DNA from: Frateuria hangzhouensis | GTDB taxonomy: Bacteria > Pseudomonadota > Gammaproteobacteria > Xanthomonadales > Rhodanobacteraceae | Length of the DNA stretch: 64,000 nt | Reading direction: 5' to 3' | NCBI RefSeq assembly: GCF_026410505.1 | Contig: NZ_JAPMIU010000003.1 | Coordinates: 248,001 to 312,000 of the forward strand | Part shown: one piece after another, positions 16,654-25,255 of the stretch | Numbering within the stretch: the stretch's first letter is position 1 | Layout of the letters: each line of letters begins with the position of its first letter | Notes under the pieces: model-generated | Database searches by the model: none | What the model saw: the letters and a program-made list of their open reading frames with translations, nothing else | What the model was told of the DNA's origin: nothing | Position numbers and translations under genes: made by a program

Positions 16654-17571
16654 ATGAAGGCGATCGTGGTGACGGACCCGACGGCGGGAACGGTCGGGAT
16701 GAAGCTCGCAGAGCGGCCCGAGCCCCAGGCAGCGATAAACGACGTCATCGTCGAGGTTCATGCGTCGGGATTCGTTCCGACCGAGCTGGCGTGGCCCTCG
16801 ACCTGGACCGATCGCTGCGACCGTGACCGAACACCGTCGATCCCCGGGCACGAGCTGGCCGGTGTGGTCACCGCCCTCGGCTACGGCACGACGGGCCTGT
16901 CGGTGGGACAGCGGGTGTTCGGCCTGGCGGACTGGCATCGCGACGGCACCCTGGCGGAGTATGTCGCCATGGAGGCACGCAACCTCGCGCCGCTGCCGGG
17001 CGACGTCGACTTCACTGTCGGGGCAAGCCTGCCGATCTCGGGCCTGACGGCCTGGCAGGGCCTGTTCGAGCACGGCCGCCTTCGGCCGGGGCAGAGCGTC
17101 ATCGCGCACGGCGCGGCCGGTGCAGTCGGATCGATGGTGACGCAGCTCGCACGCGAGGCGGGCGCCTACGTCATCGGCACCGGACGCGCGGCCGACCGTC
17201 AGAAGGCGCTCGACTTCGGCGCGCAGGAGTTCGTCGACCTGGAGAACGACGCCCTGGAAGACGTCGGCGGCGTCGATCTGGTGTTCGATCTCATCGGCGG
17301 CGACATCGGCAAGCGGTCCGCGCGCCTGGTTCGAGCCGGCGGAACGCTGGTGTCCATCGTCGGGCCGGCCGAGGCGCGCCCCACCGACGGCCTGGCGGTC
17401 GACTTCGTCGTCGAGTCCGATCGTGCCCAACTGGGTGAGATCGTCCGGCGGGTGCGGGACGGACGGCTGCGGACGAACATCGGCACCGTCGCCACCCTCG
17501 ACAACGCCGTCGCCGCCTTCAACGCGACCGAGCGGACCCAGGGGAAGAAGGTCATCCGTGTTCGCGCGTGA
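16654..17571 (+). CDS. NADP-dependent oxidoreductase, zinc-less alcohol dehydrogenase/quinone reductase type
   Basis: 305 residues from the ATG at 16654, with a perfect AGGAGG 7 nt upstream. It has the medium-chain dehydrogenase layout: a GroES-like N-terminal domain with PGHELAGVV, and a Rossmann domain with AHGAAGAVGSMVTQLA. The structural zinc cysteines are missing, as in zeta-crystallin/quinone reductases. It likely reduces quinones or unsaturated carbonyls with NADPH, in keeping with the electrophile-stress context. An AraC regulator follows 262 bp downstream, and both are preceded by related DNA. Confidence 0.88.
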   Translation: MKAIVVTDPTAGTVGMKLAERPEPQAAINDVIVEVHASGFVPTELAWPSTWTDRCDRDRTPSIPGHELAGVVTALGYGTTGLSVGQRVFGLADWHRDGTLAEYVAMEARNLAPLPGDVDFTVGASLPISGLTAWQGLFEHGRLRPGQSVIAHGAAGAVGSMVTQLAREAGAYVIGTGRAADRQKALDFGAQEFVDLENDALEDVGGVDLVFDLIGGDIGKRSARLVRAGGTLVSIVGPAEARPTDGLAVDFVVESDRAQLGEIVRRVRDGRLRTNIGTVATLDNAVAAFNATERTQGKKVIRVRA

Positions 17572-17659
17572 GAATCCCGGCGCCATGCCAGGGGAAACGT
17601 CCGCGTTGATGTGATTGTTCGCTTGGGAGCATTCTCTTTCCCAGCGGCGTGAGGCTGCC

Positions 17660-17775
17660 CGGCCAACCTCATGTGTTCCGACTTGTTCGATTTTCAGCCA
17701 TCAAAGGCGCCAAGCCTGTCAAAACATGGCCTGGACGGCAGTGCGATCCGCGGTCTGGTTCGCCCTTCTCGCGCC
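17660..17775 (+). repeat. Diverged direct repeat upstream of the AraC gene, copy 2
   Basis: Aligns with 16390-16500 (GGCCAACCTCATGTGTTCCG start). It lies in the 262-bp gap between the oxidoreductase and the second AraC gene, ending about 60 bp before the AraC start codon. If it is a regulator-binding region, the AraC protein could control both itself and the oxidoreductase. Confidence 0.6.
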
Positions 17776-17833
17776 ATGCCCAGGTTGGCCGCCCCATGAA
17801 CCTCGATGAATCCCACGGCACGATTGCGCTCTC

Positions 17834-18874
17834 ATGAGAAGCACTGATTTCGACAAATTGTTCAGGCGGAATCCGGCCGCGTCGGCTTCTCCCTACCCGC
17901 CCATATCGCTGGCAGAACGGCTCCTCGATTCCATGGATGTCCGTGTCGAGGCCTTCGGAATATGTCGGATCGCCCGGGATGCGGCCCTTGTTGTCCCGTC
18001 GATCTCCGACTTGAAGATCATGTATGTGCTCAAGGGCACGTTGCATCTGTGCGTTGACGGCAACGAACCGCTGGTGTCGCCGGCGGGCAGTATCGTCCTG
18101 CTACCGAAGAATCTCGCGCGCACGCTGGCGGGCCAGGGACCTGTCAACCGGACGTACACTGCCCAGGACGTCATCCACATGGGGATCCACAACCTCATGT
18201 ATATCGATGCCTTCACCGGGGACGATTACGAAGTCCGCGTGCTGTGTGGCCGGATCCAGATCGGCTTTGCCAACGATTTCGACGCGTTCGATGGACTGGT
18301 CCGCCCCATAAGCGCCAGGCCGGACAACGACCTGTTTGTCCGGAGCGCGTTTGAAACCATGCTCGACGAGAGCAGGTTCCGCACGGCCGGCTCCCAGACC
18401 CTGGCAAACACGTTGATGAAGGCGTGTCTGGTCGAATTGCTGCGCGATGATCTCGACCAGTTGCATCAACCAGGCAGTTCGCCGTCGATCCTCCTGAAGC
18501 CCGGCGTGGGCCGGTCGGTGATCGCCATCCTTTCGCAGCCGTCGGCCGTGCACACGGTGGCCTCGTTGGCGAGGGCCGCCTGTATGAGCCGTTCCGCTTT
18601 CGCGAAGGCATTCGTGGAAACCACCGGCACGACACCGATCGAATTCGTGACACGCGCGCGCCTTGCCAAGGCGCGCGACCTGATTGCGGCGACCGGGCGC
18701 TCTATCGCATCGATCGCGATGGCCGTGGGCTTCGCCAGCCGCAGCCATTTCAGTCTGCGGTTCCGCCAGCGCTACGGCGAAGATCCCTCGGCGTATCGCA
18801 AGCGAACCCGGCAGGAGGCGGGTCCTGCCTCCTGCGGCGATCCGGCAGCGCTCGCTGTCGACTGTCCATCATGA
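17834..18874 (+). CDS. AraC family transcriptional regulator
   Basis: 346 residues. The N-terminal ~210 residues form an AraC cupin-type ligand domain (LKIMYVLKGTLHLCVDGNEP, PAGSIVLLPKNLARTL). The C-terminal domain (about 235-330) has both HTH motifs (VASLARAACMSRSAFAKAF and IASIAMAVGFASRSHFSLRF), ending with a YGEDPSAYR block. The ATG at 17834 has only a weak ribosome binding site; no better start is seen. It is close in type to regulators of nearby oxidoreductases. It is unrelated at sequence level to the AraC at 1038 beyond family features. Confidence 0.9.
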   Translation: MRSTDFDKLFRRNPAASASPYPPISLAERLLDSMDVRVEAFGICRIARDAALVVPSISDLKIMYVLKGTLHLCVDGNEPLVSPAGSIVLLPKNLARTLAGQGPVNRTYTAQDVIHMGIHNLMYIDAFTGDDYEVRVLCGRIQIGFANDFDAFDGLVRPISARPDNDLFVRSAFETMLDESRFRTAGSQTLANTLMKACLVELLRDDLDQLHQPGSSPSILLKPGVGRSVIAILSQPSAVHTVASLARAACMSRSAFAKAFVETTGTTPIEFVTRARLAKARDLIAATGRSIASIAMAVGFASRSHFSLRFRQRYGEDPSAYRKRTRQEAGPASCGDPAALAVDCPS

Positions 18875-19033
18875 CTCGCCCGGCCGTGTGATCCGGCAAG
18901 TCGCGAGGGCTCGGGAGAGCAGGGGCGAAAGCCATGCACAAGGTCTTCGCGGCGCGCAGCAAGCCACCCACGGCCAACTCCGCTCCCGCTGGCTTCAGCG
19001 GGTCAATTCTGATCGCACAACGAGGTCGTCCGC

Positions 19034-19522
19034 ATGACTAAACATCCAGTGATCATCGAAGACACGGGGCTCGGGCTGTTCCAGGTGGAAGTGCGTGCGC
19101 AGGGTGCGTCGTTTCTTTCCGACGAACCGATCTCTTCGGGCGGTCTGGCCTCCGGTCCGGGGCCATTCGACCTGCTCGGCGCCGCACTCGGCGCATGCAC
19201 GGTCATGACGGTGAAGCTCTACGCCCAGCGTAAATCGATCGCCGTGTCGCACGTGCAGGTCATGGTCACGCACCAGCGCGATCCCGAATCGCGTCGCGAT
19301 GTGTTCGAACGATCGATTTTCATCGACGCCACGGTCACCGGGGAGGAAATGAAACTGCTGCTCGCCGCGGCGGATCGCTGTCCGGTGAGCCGGACGTTGA
19401 GCGCAGGCTCGGACATCGTGACGACTCGCAGCGAGACTGCGATCGCCACTGCTCGACGCGTCGAGGACAAAACCCACATCCGCGCCATGGATAGGGTCTG
19501 CGACGAACTCGCTGACGGCTGA
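19034..19522 (+). CDS. OsmC/Ohr family thiol peroxidase-like protein
   Basis: 162 residues. The peroxidatic Cys55 lies in LGAALGACTVMT and the resolving Cys116 in AADRCPVSRTL, the two-cysteine signature of OsmC/Ohr proteins that reduce organic hydroperoxides via lipoyl or thiol donors. It starts 159 bp after the AraC gene. A GST gene follows 3 bp after the stop codon, so the two form an operon. An alpha/beta hydrolase at 23827 belongs to a family often fused to OsmC domains. Confidence 0.9.
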   Translation: MTKHPVIIEDTGLGLFQVEVRAQGASFLSDEPISSGGLASGPGPFDLLGAALGACTVMTVKLYAQRKSIAVSHVQVMVTHQRDPESRRDVFERSIFIDATVTGEEMKLLLAAADRCPVSRTLSAGSDIVTTRSETAIATARRVEDKTHIRAMDRVCDELADG

Positions 19523-19525
19523 CAC

Positions 19526-20152
19526 ATGCTCGTTGTCCATCATCTGAGCCATTCACGATCCCAGCGCATCCTCTGGCTGCTGGAAGAACTGGATGTGCCC
19601 TACGAGATCAGCTTCTACGAGCGCGAAGCCGGAAGCCATCTGGCGCCGGAGGCACTGAAGTCGGTCCATCCGCTGGGGAAGTCCCCGGTCATCACCGACG
19701 ACGGCCGCGCCGTGGCCGAATCTGGCGCGATCGTCGATTACATCATTCGTCGCCACGGCGCAGGCCGGCTCGCGCCGCTGCCGGACAGCTGGCTGTATGA
19801 CCAGTACATGCAGTGGCTCCACTACGCCGAAGGATCGGCAGCACTGCCCTTGATCATGAAGGGGCTGGCCTCGTACCTGGGCGAGGAGTGGCGTCCGCTC
19901 AAACAGCGCATCGACATCGAGCTGGACACCCATTTGAGCTACATCGAACGGAGCCTGGGGGAACGCGATTATCTCGTGGGCAACACGTTCTCCGCCGCGG
20001 ACGTGCAGATGAGCTTCATCGGCGAACTGGCGGCGCTTCGGACCGACAGGAGCCGGTACCCGAACCTCGAAGCATGGGTCGGCCGGTTCCAGTGCCGGCC
20101 GGGGTACCAGGCCGCGATCCGGCGAGGAGGTCCCTATGCCCTCGGCGGATGA
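19526..20152 (+). CDS. Glutathione S-transferase family protein
   Basis: 208 residues. The N-terminal thioredoxin-like domain has SHSRSQRILWLLEELDVPYE and the GSH-binding block SPVITDDGRAVAESGAIVDY (Ser of the ESGAI motif). The C-terminal all-helical domain includes YLVGNTFSAADVQMSF, the N-capping box of GSTs. It conjugates or reduces electrophiles with glutathione. It is separated from osmC by 3 bp, and 99 bp without genes follow before the next gene. Confidence 0.92.
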   Translation: MLVVHHLSHSRSQRILWLLEELDVPYEISFYEREAGSHLAPEALKSVHPLGKSPVITDDGRAVAESGAIVDYIIRRHGAGRLAPLPDSWLYDQYMQWLHYAEGSAALPLIMKGLASYLGEEWRPLKQRIDIELDTHLSYIERSLGERDYLVGNTFSAADVQMSFIGELAALRTDRSRYPNLEAWVGRFQCRPGYQAAIRRGGPYALGG

Positions 20153-20251
20153 TCGAAAGATCCGGCGCCGCCGTTCCTTCTCTTCTGGACGGCACTTTCA
20201 TACCCTTGGCCGGCAACCGAGCATGCTGGCCACCCAACCGGGAGCCTTCTG

Positions 20252-21307
20252 ATGCCCGCCCACATGTACGACTACACCGTTCCCGCATTGTTGCGAGGGC
20301 TTGGCGTCCTTCAGTCGTATCTGGACAGGATGCAGGCAGCGGTGCACGCCGGCCAATCCACCGGCGCAGAACTGCTTCGGGCACGCCTGGCAGACGATAT
20401 GTTGCCCCTTGGCCGCCAGTTCCAGATCGCCAGCGACAACGCCAAGAATGGCGTGGCCCGGTTGACTGGCCAGGAAGCGCCGTGGTTCGCCGACGACGAA
20501 CGGACGATAGGGGACTACCGCGATCGGATCGAGAAGACGAGCGCTTTTTTGCGGACGTTGACGCCCGAGGCGTTCGAAGGCAGCCAGGCGCGGATGATCG
20601 ATCAATCGTATCGGCGCGTGGGCTCGGCCATGTCCGGGGAAGACTATTTGCGCGCCTTGCTGCTGCCCAACTTCTACTTTCACATTGCGGTCGCACATGC
20701 CATCTTGCGCCACAAGGGCATCCGGCTGGGCAAGAGCGACTATCTCGGCACACTGCCCGTGTTGGCGTCCATGGGCATGGGTTCGTCCAGCGATGGTATT
20801 CCGGTCCGGTTCCTGACCCAGGCGGAAAGCATCGAATGGCTCGCGGGACGCGGCCTGCAGGAAGTGCCGGCGACCGACGAGCCTGGCAGCAGCCATTTCC
20901 AGTTCGATCTGCAGCCGATTCCTGTAAGGCTGTCCGACCTGGTCGGCTCGCTGATGGAGGACCTCGGCGGATTCGAGGGTGGGCTATTGCTGTTGAGCGA
21001 CTGGATCTGGGACGACGAATACGAGGGTGATCCGACGGCGCCGTATCGCGAGGCGCAGAAGGAAGCCCGCCCACTGAACCAGGCGCCTGGGCTGCTGCTG
21101 GAGAAGTCGGCCCGTGACGACGCGGTGGCGCTCCTGACCCTGCTTGTGGAGCGCAAGTGGACGGGGCAATTTTATTTTGCGTCCGGCGCAACGACTCTGC
21201 GGATCGTCGAAGGCGACCGCGTACACGTCCACACCGTGAATCCGGAAGCGGAGCGTCTTGTGCGATATCGGCTCGTCGTTTCGGGTAGCGACGTGCTGCC
21301 TATCTGA
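20252..21307 (+). CDS. DUF1993 protein with an extra uncharacterised C-terminal domain
   Basis: 351 residues. Residues 1-170 match DUF1993, a helical DinB-like family (YDYTVPALLRGLGVLQSYLD; NFYFHIAVAHAILRHKGIRL; GKSDYLG), which normally ends at about this point. The next ~180 residues (from about 175) are of no family I recognise. They include a DLVGSLMEDLGGFEGGLLLL helix, acidic WDDEYEGD, and a beta-rich end (WTGQFYFASGATTLRIVEGD). No frame change is visible at the join, so it appears to be a real fusion. It is read in the same direction as the GST and DksA-like genes. Confidence 0.72.
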   Translation: MPAHMYDYTVPALLRGLGVLQSYLDRMQAAVHAGQSTGAELLRARLADDMLPLGRQFQIASDNAKNGVARLTGQEAPWFADDERTIGDYRDRIEKTSAFLRTLTPEAFEGSQARMIDQSYRRVGSAMSGEDYLRALLLPNFYFHIAVAHAILRHKGIRLGKSDYLGTLPVLASMGMGSSSDGIPVRFLTQAESIEWLAGRGLQEVPATDEPGSSHFQFDLQPIPVRLSDLVGSLMEDLGGFEGGLLLLSDWIWDDEYEGDPTAPYREAQKEARPLNQAPGLLLEKSARDDAVALLTLLVERKWTGQFYFASGATTLRIVEGDRVHVHTVNPEAERLVRYRLVVSGSDVLPI

Positions 21308-21437
21308 AGGCTTCCTATTTTCTCGCCGCCATCGCCAATCTTGCGAGAAGTTGCGGAACACCCGCCAGCTTGTCCGCCCCACCTGCAACGGAAGAGGCAA
21401 GTTGGGGCTCCCACCACCAGACCCATCGGAAGCGACC

Positions 21438-21821
21438 ATGAATCAGCCCAATCACGAAAACCTGGATCAAACCTTCATCGCACGCCAGCGCGAGCGGTTG
21501 CTCGAGTTGCGAGCTCAGCTCATTGCCGATGGAGACGCAGCCGGCGCGGACGAAGACACATTGCAGATGGCCGCCGGGGATGAGCCGCGGGATGCTGTCG
21601 ATGACAGCAATCGCCTCGAGCAGCAGGGCAACGACGAGGCGCGACTGACGCATGACCTGAACCGGATCGCGGCCATCGACCGCGCCCTGGAAAAAATACG
21701 GCAGCACACGTACGGCCTGTCCGACGGCAATGGAGAAGCCATCGGTCGTGCGCACCTGGAAGCCGTCCCCGAGGCGATCTTCACCGTGGACGAGCTCAAT
21801 GCGAAAGCGCGCCAGAGGTGA
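21438..21821 (+). CDS. TraR/DksA-like protein lacking zinc-finger cysteines
   Basis: 127 residues from the ATG at 21438, in a purine-rich setting. A coiled-coil-like N-terminal half (QRERLLELRAQLIADGDAAG ... RIAAIDRALEKI) precedes TYGLSDGNGEAIGRAHLEAV, the DksA zinc-finger region with every cysteine replaced. This layout matches cysteine-less DksA-type proteins that insert into the RNA polymerase secondary channel. The acidic loop tip needed for DksA activity may be AGADEDTLQ. Its stop codon overlaps the start of the next gene by 4 bp, so the two are translationally coupled. Confidence 0.75.
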   Translation: MNQPNHENLDQTFIARQRERLLELRAQLIADGDAAGADEDTLQMAAGDEPRDAVDDSNRLEQQGNDEARLTHDLNRIAAIDRALEKIRQHTYGLSDGNGEAIGRAHLEAVPEAIFTVDELNAKARQR

Positions 21822-22189
21822 ACAGCCGACATGAACATTCCGGCGTGACCCAGGCTGCCGTTGCCGAGGCGGCAGACACGCTGCTCGTCGCTGGCGAACG
21901 CCCGAGCCCCGACCGTGTACGAGCGTTGATCGGCACGGGCTCGCACGAGGTCATCGCCGGATTTCTGGACGTCTGGTGGGAAGGCCTGGGACGACGCATC
22001 ATCGCGCCGTCGTCCGACCCCTGGACCCCGCCGCCGGAGATCCAGCAGATTGCCGCGGCCCTCTGGATACGGGCCACCGCGCACGCGCGCGCCATGCTGG
22101 CCACTTTCCATGAGGAAGAACGCGAACGTCTGCTCGGAGCGATCGCCCGGCTGGAAGCAAGGTTGCGGGATGCGTCTGCCGGCAACTAG
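21818..22189 (+). CDS. KfrA N-terminal-like DNA-binding protein
   Basis: 123 residues starting with GTG at 21818 (GTGA overlap with the preceding stop). Residues 9-60 (VTQAAVAEAADTLLVAGERP, SPDRVRALIGTGSHEV) resemble the KfrA_N helix-turn-helix domain of plasmid KfrA proteins. The rest is a short helical tail, far shorter than the long coiled coil of true KfrA. It is likely a DNA-binding regulator. The coupling to a DksA-like protein suggests a joint role in transcription control. The target is unknown. Confidence 0.65.
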   Translation: MNSRHEHSGVTQAAVAEAADTLLVAGERPSPDRVRALIGTGSHEVIAGFLDVWWEGLGRRIIAPSSDPWTPPPEIQQIAAALWIRATAHARAMLATFHEEERERLLGAIARLEARLRDASAGN

Positions 22190-22356
22190 CGCCGACATGC
22201 GCAGCCAGCGGCAGAGCCACGAGTCCGGCCAACGGCAACAGGTCGGTCTCCGGAGTGCTCGCCAGCCTGGAGAATCCGCCATCAGTCAGGGGGATGGCGG
22301 CGATTTCAAGGCGAGCCTTCGGTGGCTTGGCCCTCGACCTGAGAGAGGTTTCGTTC

Positions 22357-23622
22357 GTGGTTGATTTGGATACGGGGAAGTTGCTGCTTGCGCGGTTCGT
22401 CAGCGTGCGTGCGCGAACGGAGCAGCTCGCCGAAGGCCTGTCTGATGCCGATGCCAGCGTACAGGCGATGCCGGACGCCTCGCCAACCAAGTGGCATCTT
22501 GCGCATACGACCTGGTTCTTCGAGGCGTTTGTGCTACGCGAGGGCGCGGCCGGGTATGCGCCGTTCGACAGCCGGTATCACTACCTCTTCAACAGCTATT
22601 ACGAAGCGGAAGGGCCCCGTCTGGCGCGGCACCTGCGCGGGCTGCTGACGCGGCCTTCGCTGGAAAAGGTCATGGAATACCGATCCTGCGTGACCGAGGC
22701 GATCAGGACCCACTTCACCGGGTTGCCGTCACATCTGCTCGAGCTGATCGAGCTGGGTTGCCACCACGAGGAGCAGCATCAGGAATTGCTGCAAACGGAC
22801 ATCGTCAACCTTTTTGGCAGCAACCCGCTGCTTCCGGCCTGGCATCCCGAGGAGCCGGGGGCGTCGGTCAGCAGCGAGCCCAGCGAGCTGCGATGGGTAG
22901 CCGGGCGATGTGGCGCGGTGGAGATCGGGCATGACGGCGCGGGTTTCGCCTTCGATTGCGAAACCCCCAGGCACACGACCTGGCTGGCGCCGCATGCACT
23001 GGCCAGCCGGTTGGTGACCAACGCCGAATGGCGTGCCTTCATCGACGCAGGCGGCTACCAGAATGCGGACCTGTGGTTATCCGATGGCTGGGCGTGGGCG
23101 AAGGAGAACCTCATCGAAGCCCCGTTGTATTGGCGACGTGGTGTCGACGGGGACTGGAGCGGGCAGTTCGGGCCGCGGGGCACTTCGGCGCTCGTGGGAC
23201 ACGCGCCTGTACGGCACGTCAGCTATTACGAAGCGGATGCATTTGCGCGCTGGGCCGGAGCACGGTTGCCGACCGAAGCGGAATGGGAGACCGCCGGTTC
23301 GCACCTTCATCCGTTGACAGGAGGTTTCCCCGGCCCTTCGGAACCGGGCATCCCGGAAGCCAATGCCCCGTATGCATTCCTTCAACAGATGTATGGCGAG
23401 CTGTGGCAGTGGACCGCCTCGGCTTACTTGCCATACCCGGGCTTTCGCCCGGCTGCAGGCGCCGTTGGCGAGTACAACGGCAAGTTCATGTCGGGACAGT
23501 TCGTACTTCGTGGTGGAAGTTGCGCTACGCCTCGCGGTCACGTCAGGGCAAGCTACAGGAACTTCTTCTACCCCCATCAACGGTGGCAATTCACGGGGGT
23601 CCGCCTCGCCAAGGATCTGTGA
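22357..23622 (+). CDS. egtB: Ergothioneine biosynthesis protein EgtB
   Basis: 421 residues from a GTG at 22357 with AGAGAGG 8 nt upstream; an ATG-like start further upstream (22255) cannot be excluded. The N-terminal DinB-like domain contains HLAH near residue 47 and H136-HEEQH-141, the three-histidine iron site. The C-terminal formylglycine-generating-enzyme-like domain includes RLPTEAEWETA and the terminal GQFVLRGGSCATPRGHVRAS and FTGVRLAK. It joins hercynine to a thiol using oxygen. Whether it uses cysteine or gamma-glutamylcysteine cannot be decided here. Partner EgtD is at 8813-9799. Confidence 0.9.
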   Translation: MVDLDTGKLLLARFVSVRARTEQLAEGLSDADASVQAMPDASPTKWHLAHTTWFFEAFVLREGAAGYAPFDSRYHYLFNSYYEAEGPRLARHLRGLLTRPSLEKVMEYRSCVTEAIRTHFTGLPSHLLELIELGCHHEEQHQELLQTDIVNLFGSNPLLPAWHPEEPGASVSSEPSELRWVAGRCGAVEIGHDGAGFAFDCETPRHTTWLAPHALASRLVTNAEWRAFIDAGGYQNADLWLSDGWAWAKENLIEAPLYWRRGVDGDWSGQFGPRGTSALVGHAPVRHVSYYEADAFARWAGARLPTEAEWETAGSHLHPLTGGFPGPSEPGIPEANAPYAFLQQMYGELWQWTASAYLPYPGFRPAAGAVGEYNGKFMSGQFVLRGGSCATPRGHVRASYRNFFYPHQRWQFTGVRLAKDL

Positions 23623-23826
23623 CTTCGCCTCTTGAAAAGAGCTGTCGGGGCGAACGTGGCCGGTGTCTCCGCTGGCCTGCCAGGGCGGCGCGAGGTCGAG
23701 CCTCGGAACATTCCTGGCCGATGCCTCGTTCGCGACATCCCCACGGCACAGGCAGCTACGGCCGGCTTCGGGAGGCGGGGGCGGTGTGAGCGCAGCAGCA
23801 GTCGCAACAGGCAGAGGATGGGGTTG

Positions 23827-24603
23827 ATGGGGTCACAGCCGTTCGATTTCGAAGGCCCGCGGGGCTATCGCCTCGCCGGCCGCATGGAACAGCCGGAGGG
23901 CCCTGTGCGCGGCTGGGCGATCCTTGCGCACTGCTTCACCTGCGGCAAGGACAACCTCGCCGCCGCGCGCATGGCGCGCACGTTGGGCGTACAGGGCGTC
24001 GGCGTGCTGCGATTCGACTTCGCGGGACTGGGCGCCAGCGGCGGAAGCTTCGCCGACGCGACGTTCGCCGCCGATGTGGAGGACCTGGTGGCAGCCGGCC
24101 AGGCCATGCAGGCCATCGATAAATCGCCGTCGCTGCTGGTCGGGCACAGCCTGGGCGGCGCCGCGGTACTCGCGGCGGCGGGCGCGATGCCGGACGTTTG
24201 CGCGATGGTCACCATCGGTGCGCCCTTCGACGTGGCGCACGTGCTGCGTCAGATCGACCCTGCCGCGCTGGAACGCATCCAGACGCAGGGCGAGGCCGAG
24301 GTCATGCTCGCCGGGCGGCCGTTCCGGGTGCGCAGGAGTTTCGTCGACGACCTGGGCCGGCACGACCAGGGCGCATGCATCGCTAGCCTGCACCGCCCGC
24401 TGCTGGTGATGCATGCGCCGGGCGACACCACCGTCGGTATCGACAACGCCAACCGCATCTTCATGGCGGCGAAGCACCCGAAAAGCTTCCTCTCGCTGGA
24501 CGATGCCGATCACCTGCTGACGCGCCGTGCCGATGCCGACTACGCGGCCACCCTGATTTCCGCCTGGGCCAGTCGCTACCTGCCGGAAGCGCCGCTGGCC
24601 TGA
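23827..24603 (+). CDS. Alpha/beta hydrolase
   Basis: 258 residues from the ATG at 23827 (GAGG 9 nt upstream; an in-frame ATG at 23818 is an alternative). The catalytic triad is visible as Ser in VGHSLGGAA, Asp in MHAPGDTTV and His in DDADHLL. The N-terminal block AILAHCFTCGKDNLAAARMA belongs to the group often fused to OsmC in bifunctional proteins, though OsmC is encoded separately here at 19034. It is an esterase or hydrolase of unknown substrate. The 204 bp upstream show no gene. Confidence 0.85.
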   Translation: MGSQPFDFEGPRGYRLAGRMEQPEGPVRGWAILAHCFTCGKDNLAAARMARTLGVQGVGVLRFDFAGLGASGGSFADATFAADVEDLVAAGQAMQAIDKSPSLLVGHSLGGAAVLAAAGAMPDVCAMVTIGAPFDVAHVLRQIDPAALERIQTQGEAEVMLAGRPFRVRRSFVDDLGRHDQGACIASLHRPLLVMHAPGDTTVGIDNANRIFMAAKHPKSFLSLDDADHLLTRRADADYAATLISAWASRYLPEAPLA

Positions 24604-24718
24604 CCTGTCCGGTAGGCTGTGCGCGGGCGCCCGCTTGAGTGCGCCGTGATCGCGACCCTTCGGAAAAAGGGCGAGGCTCGCCAGGCGCGCATGTGCCTGG
24701 CGACTCGCCCTTCGTGCT

Positions 24719-25255
24719 TCACGCCACCGCCGGGAAATCCAGTTCGGTATCGTTGATGCGGTTGAACGTGTTGGTGAAGATGACCAGCGCGATCGCCAGG
24801 CTGATGTCCACCAGCTGCGCATCGCTATAGCCGGCGGCCTTGATCGAGGCGAACTCCGATTCGGCGATGGTGCCGCGGGTTTCGACCAGGGTGCGTACGA
24901 AGCGGGCAAGCGCGTCGCGCTTGGCATCGCCGGTGGACTGGCCGGTGCGGACCTGCTTCAGCGCTTCGGGCTTCAGGCCGGCCATCTTGCCCAACATGCT
25001 GTGTGCGGCCACGCAGTAATCACAACCGGTCACTTCGCTGACGAGCAGTTTGATGGTCTCCTGGTCCTGGCGGGTCAGGCCGCCGGACGCCAGTACGGCT
25101 TCGGCCTGCAGCACCGCCTTGAGCGCAGCCGGGCCGTGTGCGCCGATCGCGGCGAAGGTGTTGGGCACGCTGCCGGCGGCCTTGCGGATCTGGGCATAGA
25201 CCTCGGCGGTGGCACCGGTGGCCGACTGGACGGACGGGGTGGCGATACGTGACAT
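24719..25255 (-). CDS. Carboxymuconolactone decarboxylase family protein (AhpD-like), paralog 4
   Basis: 178 residues, clearly the sister of the protein at 352-924. E66, C78, C81 and H85 fall at the same positions, and both share FTNTFNRINDTE at the C-terminus. The upstream DNA also matches (GGCGGACTCCTT near 25256, GTTAATGCTC near 25316), so a whole promoter-gene unit was duplicated. Unlike copy 1, no AraC regulator is divergent from it; an rtcR remnant lies there instead. Function as for paralog 1. Confidence 0.88.
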   Translation of the reverse strand: MSRIATPSVQSATGATAEVYAQIRKAAGSVPNTFAAIGAHGPAALKAVLQAEAVLASGGLTRQDQETIKLLVSEVTGCDYCVAAHSMLGKMAGLKPEALKQVRTGQSTGDAKRDALARFVRTLVETRGTIAESEFASIKAAGYSDAQLVDISLAIALVIFTNTFNRINDTELDFPAVA

